A DNA stretch of 34,722 bases from Opitutaceae bacterium (GTDB taxonomy: Bacteria > Verrucomicrobiota > Verrucomicrobiia > Opitutales > Opitutaceae), in the NCBI GenBank assembly GCA_003164715.1, contig PLTZ01000069.1, positions 1 to 34,722 on the forward strand, read 5' to 3'. Both the position numbers and the translations under genes were made by a program. Shown one piece after another: positions 16,401 to 25,338 of the stretch. The first letter of the stretch is position 1; each line of letters starts with the position of its first letter. Under the pieces are notes generated by a model. The model made no database searches and was not told the DNA's origin. It saw nothing but the letters and a program-made list of their open reading frames with translations.

Positions 16401-16806
16401 CGGCGTGTACTTCCAGCAGCCGGACGGGACCTTTGAATTCAAGCCCCTGCCCACCATGGCGCAGATCGCCCCGATCAACGGGATCCTGGTGCGCGACCTG
16501 ACGGGTGACGGCAACCTCGACGTCTACTGCGTGGGCAACAACTACGGCCCGGAACCCTCGACGGGCCGCTTCGACGGCGGGGTGAGCATCCTCCTGAAGG
16601 GCGACGGGCATGGCAGGCTGACCCCGGTGCCCACGTGGAAGAGCGGGCTCCTTGCCGCCGGGGACGCCCGCGCGGTGGCCGCCGTGGCCCTTCCCGGAGC
16701 CAAAGGCGTCCCGACCATCGCGGTTTCCCAATGCAACGGGCCGCTCCTGCTTTTCAGCCCGAACCCGAAGGCGGGGCAGGCGCAAGACAGGGTTGCGGCG
16801 CGCTAA
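13465..16806 (+). CDS. Double-length secreted FG-GAP/UnbV (CRTAC1-like) protein
   Basis: A 1113-residue secreted protein. Residues 1-21 (MTKSLFAVALAGAIALCASG) are a signal peptide. The first half holds about seven FG-GAP/calcium-loop blades (VADFDRSGMLDIFV, VVDINQDGWPDLYV, FADYDGDGYLDCFI, WFDANQDGWPDLYI, DLNNDGLIDFIV, MADLTCSGREDLFF, LVDLDGDGDLDIVY), then an ASPIC/UnbV domain at about 495-585 (IGAELRIETASGVQVRQIY ... LTIHWPNGQVQVLEDL). Where simple CRTAC1 proteins stop, this one continues with a second propeller of about six blades (VADVNGDGIADMFV, FFDATGSGHSDLFI, AADFEGTGRVGLFV, WADIDHDGRPDLVL, VADLKGDGRLDLIV, VRDLTGDGNLDVYC). The function is unknown; a surface or extracellular calcium-stabilised scaffold or binding protein is the reasonable inference. 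It is the last gene of the haloperoxidase cluster. Confidence 0.9.
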   Translation: MTKSLFAVALAGAIALCASGADYTVSPLAPRKPGPPGSKLFEILPPEQTGVTVSNVYSDPRMWGDRFRELTLGAVETGLAVADFDRSGMLDIFVVSRNGPCALYRQTAPFKFVNVAAAAGVDCTQYGQGSVTSATVVDINQDGWPDLYVCRFDAPNLLFVNNGDGTFTERAKEYGLDIKDSCVEATFADYDGDGYLDCFILTNVLDFSKSPQGRRNYLMHNNGNGTFTDVSKKAGIWGLSQGHTALWFDANQDGWPDLYIANDFETPDRFYLNNGDGTFTDVVDERLPHVTYFSMAGDSGDLNNDGLIDFIVSDMRDHTHAGYMTGLEEMGRGLWEMERVPELIPQYMWNAVYLNTGTDRYQEIAHLIGVDATGWTWATRMADLTCSGREDLFFVGGMIRDFTNPDLVDKQNVAPNLNARGAVWKNSPVRKEHTLAYRNLGDLKFENVSEKWGLDQLGVAFGCALVDLDGDGDLDIVYNNFDGPPTVIRNNSMEGHRVMIKLAGRAPNLDAIGAELRIETASGVQVRQIYTERGVVTSEPATVHFGLGSDTSISKLTIHWPNGQVQVLEDLPVDKLLTIKQPALAPGEVAHRSPARLTHPADPAALFAESAHARGVDFTDGSQPVDEFSRQRLLPRRQGMNGPAIAVADVNGDGIADMFVSGTAGQTGVLYLGQPDGTFKPSPDQPWASAKDTDDVGAVFFDATGSGHSDLFIASGGVRHDRGDPALNDRLYLNDGHGHFTLAPAGMLPDDGESTCVAAAADFEGTGRVGLFVGGRVVPGRWPAAPRSFLYRNLGGRFVDVTDELAPVLKNIGMVTGAVWADIDHDGRPDLVLATEWGPVVYFHNTGHGFENWTQKAGLAKRTGWWSAIAVADLKGDGRLDLIVGNVGLNTKYHASRDWPTVLYAGDLDGSGREQLIEAQYEDGKLYPVRGRSKLSYSFPWIPKKFPTFESYAHATVDEIFSADRLAKARRYEANELASGVYFQQPDGTFEFKPLPTMAQIAPINGILVRDLTGDGNLDVYCVGNNYGPEPSTGRFDGGVSILLKGDGHGRLTPVPTWKSGLLAAGDARAVAAVALPGAKGVPTIAVSQCNGPLLLFSPNPKAGQAQDRVAAR

Positions 16807-16906
16807 GGCTGGCGGGTGCGGCCGTCGGTCACGGCGTCGGTAACGTCATTGTGTGTCATAATGTTATTGGGATAAGGCGGTTATAAAGGCGCGCGCGAAA
16901 AGATTC

Positions 16907-16942
16907 GACAGATATTGATATGATATCATATCAATATCTGTC
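16907..16942. promoter_or_regulatory. Perfect 36-bp palindrome upstream of the SPFH gene
   Basis: The half-site GACAGATATTGATATGAT (16907-16924) is followed directly by its exact reverse complement (16925-16942), with no spacer. It ends 18 bases before the SPFH start codon, is very AT-rich in GC-rich surroundings, and contains GATAT three times on each strand. Candidate roles are an operator, most simply for the ribbon-helix-helix protein encoded at the end of the same cassette, or a long leader hairpin. No Shine-Dalgarno sequence lies between it and the start codon. Confidence 0.7.
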
Positions 16943-16960
16943 CAATCCCCTGAAACGCCT

Positions 16961-17857
16961 ATGAACACTGCTTCCCCCGCAACTCTTACCACGCACCGCG
17001 AACAACCGACTTCGGTTGGGAACGGTTGGATTCTTTTCTTCGTCATAATCGCTCTCATGGTGCTCGCCTTCTTCCTGGTCATCGACGTGCAAGGCCGATC
17101 GGATGTTTCCGTCGTTGCCGGCATCATCATCGGGATCATTTCCTTCGTGATGCTGGGAGGATTCTTCACGCTCCAGCCCAACGAGTCCGCCGTCCTGACG
17201 CTCTTCGGGGCGTACAAGGGGACCACGCGCCAGAACGGATTCCTGTGGGCCAATCCCTTTTACCGAAAGCAGAAGATCTCGCTGCGCGTGCGCAACCTGA
17301 ACGGCGAGAAGCTGAAGGTTAACGACAAGCGGGGCAACCCGGTCGAGATCGCCGTCGTCATCGTGTGGCGGATCAAGGACACCGCGCAGGCCGTGTTCGA
17401 TGTCGACAGCTACGATAACTTCATCCGCATCCAGAGCGAATCGTGCGTGCGGCATATCGCCAGCAGCTATTTCTACGACGACGGAGAGGCGGGGGAGCTG
17501 ACGCTGCGCGGGGGAGGGGCCGAAATCGCGACCGCACTCGCAAAAGAGCTCCAGGAGCGCCTCGAGCGGGCCGGCATCGGCATCGAGGAGGCCCGCCTCA
17601 CGCATCTCGCGTATTCCCCGGAGATCGCCCAGACCATGCTCCGCCGCCAGCAGGCCGAGGCGGTGATCGCCGCCCGCCAGAAGATCGTCTTCGGGGCGGT
17701 GGGCATGGTCGAGATGGCCCTGCGGGAGCTTTCGGAGAAGGGCGTCGTCAAGCTCGACGAGGAGCGCAAGGCCGCGATGGTCTCCAACCTGCTGGTCGTG
17801 CTCTGCAGCGAATCCCAGGCCCAGCCCGTGCTCAACGCGGGCACGCTCTACAGCTGA
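16961..17857 (+). CDS. SPFH/band-7 membrane protein with two N-terminal TM helices
   Basis: A 298-residue member of the stomatin/prohibitin/flotillin/HflKC (SPFH) superfamily, whose members assemble into membrane-bound rings or microdomain scaffolds. A basic/polar N-terminus is followed by membrane helices at about 23-42 and 50-69. The SPFH domain (about 70-235) starts [20 protein letters not shown] and includes [39 protein letters not shown] and [17 protein letters not shown] helical stretch rich in Ala, Glu, Arg and Gln ([20 protein letters not shown]) follows, and the C-terminus (about 238-285) is another helix typical of this subfamily. The distinctive tail [20 protein letters not shown] is shared, as I recall it, with SPFH proteins found beside small RHH proteins. 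It is first in a cassette with the PH-like protein (19 bases downstream) and the RHH protein. Confidence 0.92.
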   Translation: MNTASPATLTTHREQPTSVGNGWILFFVIIALMVLAFFLVIDVQGRSDVSVVAGIIIGIISFVMLGGFFTLQPNESAVLTLFGAYKGTTRQNGFLWANPFYRKQKISLRVRNLNGEKLKVNDKRGNPVEIAVVIVWRIKDTAQAVFDVDSYDNFIRIQSESCVRHIASSYFYDDGEAGELTLRGGGAEIATALAKELQERLERAGIGIEEARLTHLAYSPEIAQTMLRRQQAEAVIAARQKIVFGAVGMVEMALRELSEKGVVKLDEERKAAMVSNLLVVLCSESQAQPVLNAGTLYS

Positions 17858-17876
17858 CCGGCTGCGTTTCACGGCC

Positions 17877-18410
17877 ATGGCCATCATCAACCAGGTGTTT
17901 CCCTCCGCCCCGATGGGACGAAGGGTCATCGCGCCCATGATCATCGTGGCGGCGGTCCTGATTGCGGCGATCGCCTTCAACGCGCTGGTTGTCGTCAGGC
18001 ACATGCCGGGGGGGACGCCCCTGGCCGAGAGAGGCGTCGTGTCCCTAGCCCCGCTCGTGTGCCTTCTGATCACGGTGCCGATCTTCCTCTACGAGCGCTC
18101 GGTGACCTCCCAGTTCAGCATCGAGGGAAACTGCCTTGTCCTTGGGCGGAAGCGTTTTCCGCTCGAGGGCCTGGTTGAGGCCACCCGTGACCCCAAGATC
18201 CTGCGCTGGGCCGTGAAGAAGCGCGGAAATGGAGGCCTGGGATCCATCCGGGGGCGCTTCTGGAGCAAACGGGTCGGAAGCTTCTACGCCTTCCTGACGG
18301 ACACTGAGAACGCGGTCGTCCTGCGCTGGCCGGACAAGGTCGTGGCGGTGTCCCCCGCGGACCCGGATTTCTTCATCTACTCGGCCCGGTCGGCGGCAGG
18401 CCCAAAATGA
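17877..18410 (+). CDS. Two-TM protein with bacterial PH-like domain
   Basis: A 177-residue protein with membrane helices at about 17-40 and 54-72, followed by a roughly 95-residue beta-rich domain whose pattern matches the bacterial PH (bPH, PF10882-like) fold: FSIEGNCLVLGRKRFPLEGL, a basic mid-section (KILRWAVKKRGNGGLGSIRG), FYAFLTDTENAVVLRW and a closing DKVVAVSPADPDFFI strand-helix. The domain would face the cytoplasm next to the membrane. It lies between the SPFH and RHH genes with gaps of only 19 and 26 bases, so all three are likely made from one transcript. A direct partnership with the SPFH ring is inferred from this arrangement. No catalytic residues are apparent. No ribosome binding site is seen. 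Confidence 0.78.
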   Translation: MAIINQVFPSAPMGRRVIAPMIIVAAVLIAAIAFNALVVVRHMPGGTPLAERGVVSLAPLVCLLITVPIFLYERSVTSQFSIEGNCLVLGRKRFPLEGLVEATRDPKILRWAVKKRGNGGLGSIRGRFWSKRVGSFYAFLTDTENAVVLRWPDKVVAVSPADPDFFIYSARSAAGPK

Positions 18411-18436
18411 GCCCCCGCGCGAAGGGCACACCCTGA

Positions 18437-20777
<2,341 letters not shown>

Positions 20778-20805
20778 GCTCCCCTTGCTTACCGGGGTCG
20801 GGACT

Positions 20806-21339
20806 TCACAGGTGCTGGAGCGCCATGGAGAGCTCCTGCATGAACGCCTGGGCGTCCGGGGGCGAGGGCCGGTAGCCCGGCTTGCTCACCTGAACGAGAC
20901 CGGGCCTGCCCTGGAGGTCCACGATCCACCTGCCAGTCACACCGTCGGGGAAGGCGACCGTGCCGCTGGCCATCGCGTTCGGATTGATGCTGACCTTGTC
21001 CACGGTGACGGTGACGCCCGACGGAGGGAGCGGGTCCTCCTCTTCGGCGACCGGTTCGCCCTCGCTGCCCGCGAGTCCGAGCTTTTCCTTCGCCTTGTCC
21101 AGAAAGCCCTTCTTCTCGGGGGCCGGCTTCGCAGGGGCGGCCTTGCCGACGTCGCTGGCGTCCGCCTTGGGCTCGGGGTCCTTGATCAGGAGGTTCAGGT
21201 CGTCCACCAGGAACCGAACATCCATGTAGGTCATCGACACCTTGAACTGCTCAGCCAGCTTCTTCTGGACGGCGTAGAGATTGTCGCCGGAGGCGACCCA
21301 TTCGGACACGGCCTTCGTCTGCTCGGGGGTGAGATTCAT
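20806..21339 (-). CDS. Conserved hypothetical protein between ligA and dnaA
   Basis: A 177-residue soluble protein of unknown function. The N-terminal 50 residues are helical (LTPEQTKAVSEWVASGD, then LYAVQKKLAEQFKVSMTYMD, VRFLVDDLNLLI) and look like a small helix-turn-helix-type bundle. A low-complexity Ala/Pro/Lys/Glu linker follows (about 54-105). The C-terminal part (about 106-177) is beta-rich, with repeated Gly-containing turns (VTVDKVSINPNAMASGTVAF, GVTGRWIVDLQGRPGL, KPGYRPS) and a final helix. Start ATG at 21339 (MNLTPEQ) is preferred; an in-frame ATG at 21381 adds 14 residues with no clear role. It lies 63 bases after dnaA on the same strand, so it may be cotranscribed with it. I do not assign a role in replication from position alone. 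Confidence 0.7.
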   Translation of the reverse strand: MNLTPEQTKAVSEWVASGDNLYAVQKKLAEQFKVSMTYMDVRFLVDDLNLLIKDPEPKADASDVGKAAPAKPAPEKKGFLDKAKEKLGLAGSEGEPVAEEEDPLPPSGVTVTVDKVSINPNAMASGTVAFPDGVTGRWIVDLQGRPGLVQVSKPGYRPSPPDAQAFMQELSMALQHL

Positions 21340-21402
21340 GGATAAGGGTATCACCCAAGCCCAATTCCCCGGGCAACTCAAGCCGGACGAGCCGCTTGCC
21401 CC

Positions 21403-22794
21403 TCAGCGCGAGAGCTGGTTCTTGAGGAACTCGATGCTGCCGCGCATCGACGCGTCCTGCTCCATCATGTTGTCCACGGCCTTGCAGGCGTGGATGACGG
21501 TGCCGTGATCGCGTCCGCCAAAGGCGTCGCCGATCTCCTGAAGGGAGTGCTTGGTGAGCGTCCGCGCGAGGTACATGGCCGCCTGGCGGGGGATCGCGAT
21601 GTTGTTCGGCCGCCGCTTGCTGGTCATGTCGCTGTGGCGGATCTGAAAATGGTCCGCGACGCGCTTCTGAATCGTCTCGATCGTGAGGATGCTCTGCGCC
21701 TGCTCCACCAGCATGTCGTGGAGGAGCCGCTCCGTGGTGGCCAGGTCCAGCGGCTTGTTGCTGAGCGCGCTGTAGCTCGCGACCTTGATCAGCGCCCCCT
21801 CGAGCCGGCGGATGTTCTTGGTGATGTTCTGGGCGATGAAGGTGATCACCGGCTCCGGCAACCCGCACTTCAGGGTGGCCGCCTTGGTCCTAAGGATCGC
21901 GACGCGGGTCTCGAGATCGGGCGCCTGGATGTCGGCGGGAAGGCCCCACTCGAACCGGGAGACCAGCCGGGCCTCGAGCTTCTGTATCTCGCTCGCCCGC
22001 CTGTCGCTTGAGAGGACGATCTGCTTGCCCGACTCGAACAGGTCGTTGAAGGTGTGGAAGAACTCCTCCTGGATGCGCTCCTTGCCGGCGAGGAACTGCA
22101 CGTCGTCGAGGAGCATGACGTCGGCGTTTCGGTAGCGCTGCCGGAACTTGACCATCCCGTTCTCCTGGAGCGCCTGGATGAAGTCGTTCGTGAACTTCTC
22201 GGTCGAGAGGTAGGCGACGCGCGCATCCGGGTTGTTGCGCAGGATGGCGTGCCCGATGGCGTGCATCAGGTGGGTCTTCCCGAGGCCCGTGTCCCCATAG
22301 ATGAACAAGGGGTTGTAGGCCTGCGCGGGCGCCTGGGCGACGGCGAGGGCCGCGGCGTGCGCCATCTGGTTGTTCGAGCCGACGACAAAGGTTTCGAACG
22401 TGTTACGAATGTTGAGCGTGCCCGGGGCGGGCCCGCGGTCGTCGCCGCGCCCCGTGCGGCGCACGCCGGCGGTCCTCGGGCGCGCCGCCGGAGCTGCGGG
22501 CTCCGAGGCGCGATGGCTACCCGGTCCCCTCGCGGGTCCGTCCGTCTTCTGCAGGTTGACGCTCACCGGCCTGCCGGCCGTCAGCCTCAGGCGCTGCGAA
22601 ATCAGGTCCAGGTAGTTGTCGTGGATCCATATGGCAGCGAAATCATTGGGCACGCCAAGCGTGATCGAATCCTCGGTCGTCTCCAGGCAGACAACCGGCT
22701 CAAACCACATCTGGAAAACATCTTCCGGGAACAGGGATTTGAAGTCGCACTTAACCGTTTCCCACAGGTTAAGGGGAAGGGACAAAGGGGGCAT
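21403..22794 (-). CDS. dnaA: Chromosomal replication initiator DnaA
   Basis: AAA+ ATPase that binds DnaA boxes and opens the origin. The 463 residues carry all four domains: domain I (1-80; LWETVKCDFKSLFPEDVFQMWFEP has the helicase-recruiting pattern), a Pro/Arg/Ala-rich linker (about 83-125), the AAA+ core with Walker A GDTGLGKT (167-174), Walker B LLDD (228-231) and the sensor segment VLSSDR, and the C-terminal DNA-binding domain with the signature GRDHGTVIHACKAV (about 437-450). The start is ATG at 22794; residues MPPLSLPLNLWETV fit the conserved N-terminus. There is no Shine-Dalgarno sequence. The 515 bases upstream look like the origin. It is followed at 21339 by the conserved unknown gene. 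Confidence 0.98.
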   Translation of the reverse strand: MPPLSLPLNLWETVKCDFKSLFPEDVFQMWFEPVVCLETTEDSITLGVPNDFAAIWIHDNYLDLISQRLRLTAGRPVSVNLQKTDGPARGPGSHRASEPAAPAARPRTAGVRRTGRGDDRGPAPGTLNIRNTFETFVVGSNNQMAHAAALAVAQAPAQAYNPLFIYGDTGLGKTHLMHAIGHAILRNNPDARVAYLSTEKFTNDFIQALQENGMVKFRQRYRNADVMLLDDVQFLAGKERIQEEFFHTFNDLFESGKQIVLSSDRRASEIQKLEARLVSRFEWGLPADIQAPDLETRVAILRTKAATLKCGLPEPVITFIAQNITKNIRRLEGALIKVASYSALSNKPLDLATTERLLHDMLVEQAQSILTIETIQKRVADHFQIRHSDMTSKRRPNNIAIPRQAAMYLARTLTKHSLQEIGDAFGGRDHGTVIHACKAVDNMMEQDASMRGSIEFLKNQLSR

Positions 22795-22814
22795 GGCGGG
22801 CAGAATGTCAGGTC

Positions 22815-22823
22815 TTATTCACA
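22815..22823 (+). promoter_or_regulatory. DnaA box TTATTCACA
   Basis: An exact match to the TTATNCACA consensus, 20 bases upstream of the dnaA start codon. It could serve both the origin and DnaA autoregulation. Confidence 0.7.
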
Positions 22824-22951
22824 TTGGCCCAACGGGGGCGCTTCGGCACGTCATTTCGGCTGCCCTCGGGTCCGTCCGCTGCGACAAAATTTGTATCCTG
22901 GCCAACAGTTGTGTTGGGCGTATGGCAAAAACTCGTAAGAATTTGATGACC

Positions 22952-22960
22952 AGTGAATAA
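22952..22960 (-). promoter_or_regulatory. Near-consensus DnaA box (TTATTCACT)
   Basis: Read on the minus strand it is TTATTCACT, one mismatch from consensus, within the same intergenic region as the other two boxes. Confidence 0.5.
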
Positions 22961-23096
22961 TATCGAGTGTCGCTGCGCGGCCCGCGTGGGACGCCTTCTG
23001 TGACGTGGAAAAGAACAACCGGGAGGCAGAATCGCTTGGACAAGGGCTGAGTAACTGTGAACGGGAAATCCATTACAAGGTCAACTTTCTGACAAG

Positions 23097-23105
23097 TTGT
23101 TCACA
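23097..23105 (+). promoter_or_regulatory. Near-consensus DnaA box (TTGTTCACA)
   Basis: One mismatch from the consensus TTATNCACA, 14 bases before the T-rich tract that could be the unwinding element. Confidence 0.5.
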
Positions 23106-23309
23106 TGGGGGGTGGGCATAACTTTTTTCATTTTTTTCGTTGCATCCCGAGCACAAATTTAGGTGTCGGGAATGTGCCCGTTTTGACGCGTAATCCCCAA
23201 GATATTACATCGCCCTGAATCAGGCTTTCAAAGCCGAAGGGAAGGTTACAGGCATGTTACACAACGGTGACGGTGCGTGAACTTTTTTGATACACTCGAG
23301 CCCCGCATT

Positions 23310-25328
23310 TCACGCGCGCGCGGGCTCGGGTTCGGCCCATTTCCGGTGTTCTTTGATGAGCGCGATCAGGCGCGCGTCGGCCTCCGCCTGCGGAATGTTG
23401 TACTGCACGCACTGCTTGCCGACATAGAGGTTGATCTTGCTGGGCGCGCCTCCGACGTAGCCGAAGTCGGCGTCCGCCATCTCCCCGGGCCCGTTGACGA
23501 TGCATCCCATGATCGCGATCTTCACGCCCTTCAGGTGCGCGGTCTGGGCGCGGATGCGCTGGGTGGTCGTCTGCAGGTCGAACAGGGTGCGCCCGCAGCT
23601 CGGGCACGCGACGAACTCCGCCTTCGATATCCGCCCGCCGGCCCCCTGGAGGACGTTGTACGAGAGGCGCGCTGACCGGGCGGGGTCGTGCTCGGTCTCG
23701 ATGCTCACGAGGTCCCCCACGCCGTCGCAGAGGAGGCCCCCCGTCAGCATGCTCGCCTCGATCAGGCGCGAGAGGAAGCTGCTGTCCGCCCGCACGCACG
23801 TCCCGCCGGTGTTGCGGATCCAGATTGGAGCGCGGCTTCTCGCACTACTTAGGATTTCTACTATCCGGCGGTACGCTCCGACGGCATGGTCCCCGCCGGC
23901 CGGCGAAGCTTCCGAGCACGTGACGATGGTCCGGTCATCGCCCGCGGCTCTCACTGCATCAGCGAGGCCCTCAAGCTCCGTCGGCGACGCGTCGACGGCC
24001 ACGAAATTCCCGGTCCTGCGCGCGAGGCCGGCCCAGTCGCCGAGCTGCGCTGCGCCGGCGAATCGCCGCATTAGGACGACCGGGACTCCGGCCGCCGCGA
24101 GGAACGGCTCCACGTGCGCGGGGAGCATGCCGGGGGCCATTTCCAGCACAAGGAACGCGGGGCCCGAGGCGCTGCCGTTGAGGGCCCCGCGAAGCGTCTC
24201 GAGATCGGCCGCGTCCGCGACCGGGACCAGGAGCCCCTCTGCGGGGGTGTCCTTCATGCGGGGGGAGGCGAGCTCCCCGAGGGCGGCGGCGGCCTGCGCG
24301 GCCGCAGGGACCCGCACGATGACCCGCGGCGGATGCTCCGGGCCGACCGGCGCGGCGCCGAGCGCGAGGGCCGCCGCGGCGCGGCGCTCGAAGTGGTACG
24401 GGTCGATCGAGTCGGCTGCGGGGCCCGCGGAGGCTCCGCCCCGCCAGAGGCTCATCGCCTTGTCGGCGATCGCCCGGGCTACCGGGATCTCGTAGACGCT
24501 GTCCTCGGTGAGCGACACGCGGATCGTGTCGCCCAGTCCGTCCAGGAGAAGCGAGCCGATCCCGATCGACCCCTTGATCCGCCCGTCCTCGCCGTCCCCC
24601 GCCTCGGTCACGCCGAGATGCAGGGGATAGTGCATGTCCTCGGCGTCCATGCGCTCCACCAGGAGCCGGTAGGCCTCGATCATGACCTTCGGGTTGGAGG
24701 ACTTCATCGAGAGGATGATGTCCCGGAACCCGTGCGACTCGGCGATCCTCAGGAATTCCAGCGCGCTCTCCACCATCCCGAGGGGCGTGTCCCCGTACCG
24801 GTTCATGATCCGGTCGCTCAGGGAGCCGTGGTTGGTGCCGATACGCATCGAGCGGCCAAGCTCCTTGCTCCGCTTCACGAGCGGCGAGAACGCCTCGTAG
24901 AGCCGCAGCAGCTCGCGGTCGTAGTCCGCTTCGCTGTAGTCGCGCACCGCAAACCGCTTCTTGTCGGCGTAGTTGCCCGGGTTGATCCGGACCTTCTCGA
25001 CGTGCTCCACGGCCTCCATCGCGGCCTGCGGGAGAAAGTGGATGTCGGCGACAAGCGGCACGGCGCCCCATCCGGCGGCGCTCAGCCCCGCGCGGATGTC
25101 CCGGAGGCACCGGGCGGCCTGGACGTTCGGGGCGGTGACCCGGACAATCTCGCAGCCGACCTCGGCGAGGGCGATGGACTGCCGGACGGTGGCCGCGACA
25201 TCCTGGGTGTCGCTGGTCGTCATCGACTGGATCCGAATCGGGTTGGATCCGCCGACGCCCACGCCCCCCACCGCGACCTCGCGGGTCGGCCGGCGCACGG
25301 TCTGGAACCGCGAAACGCAGTAGGCCAT
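23310..25328 (-). CDS. ispG: 4-hydroxy-3-methylbut-2-enyl diphosphate synthase IspG, long form
   Basis: Reductive ring-opening step of the MEP isoprenoid pathway, turning methylerythritol cyclodiphosphate into HMBPP with a [4Fe-4S] cluster. The N-terminal TIM-barrel starts VAVGGVGVGGSNPIRIQSM and includes VRVTAPN, PLVADIHFLP, KVRINPGNYADKKRF and GVTEAGDGEDGRIKGSIGIG. The C-terminal domain supplies the cluster ligands Cys575 and Cys578 (CPSCG) and Cys609, followed by the Glu616-containing NGPGE segment. At 672 residues it is far longer than the 370-residue E. coli type. The extra 250 or so residues between barrel and cluster domain match the three-domain architecture known from plants, Chlamydiae and Bacteroidetes-like groups. 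It is the last gene of the uppS-cdsA-dxr-rseP-ispG operon, starting ten bases after rseP. Confidence 0.96.
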   Translation of the reverse strand: MAYCVSRFQTVRRPTREVAVGGVGVGGSNPIRIQSMTTSDTQDVAATVRQSIALAEVGCEIVRVTAPNVQAARCLRDIRAGLSAAGWGAVPLVADIHFLPQAAMEAVEHVEKVRINPGNYADKKRFAVRDYSEADYDRELLRLYEAFSPLVKRSKELGRSMRIGTNHGSLSDRIMNRYGDTPLGMVESALEFLRIAESHGFRDIILSMKSSNPKVMIEAYRLLVERMDAEDMHYPLHLGVTEAGDGEDGRIKGSIGIGSLLLDGLGDTIRVSLTEDSVYEIPVARAIADKAMSLWRGGASAGPAADSIDPYHFERRAAAALALGAAPVGPEHPPRVIVRVPAAAQAAAALGELASPRMKDTPAEGLLVPVADAADLETLRGALNGSASGPAFLVLEMAPGMLPAHVEPFLAAAGVPVVLMRRFAGAAQLGDWAGLARRTGNFVAVDASPTELEGLADAVRAAGDDRTIVTCSEASPAGGDHAVGAYRRIVEILSSARSRAPIWIRNTGGTCVRADSSFLSRLIEASMLTGGLLCDGVGDLVSIETEHDPARSARLSYNVLQGAGGRISKAEFVACPSCGRTLFDLQTTTQRIRAQTAHLKGVKIAIMGCIVNGPGEMADADFGYVGGAPSKINLYVGKQCVQYNIPQAEADARLIALIKEHRKWAEPEPARA

Positions 25329-25338
25329 GCCCGGGGGG

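Larger units (their letters stand above)
22795..23309. other. Putative oriC (gap upstream of dnaA)
   Basis: A 515-base non-coding stretch between dnaA and ispG. It has a TTATTCACA DnaA box, a near box on the opposite strand and another near box, spaced about 140 bases apart, plus a T-rich tract at 23119-23150 (ACTTTTTTCATTTTTTTCG) that could serve as an unwinding element in otherwise GC-rich DNA. No gene-like frame is supported. dnaA lies directly alongside, as at many bacterial origins. It must also contain the dnaA promoter. Confidence 0.65.

Noticed and set aside
23297-23328. CGAGCCC/GGGCTCG inverted repeat over the ispG stop codon as an intrinsic terminator.
   Set aside because: The loop is 18 bases and no T-run follows it on the minus strand, so it does not meet terminator criteria.
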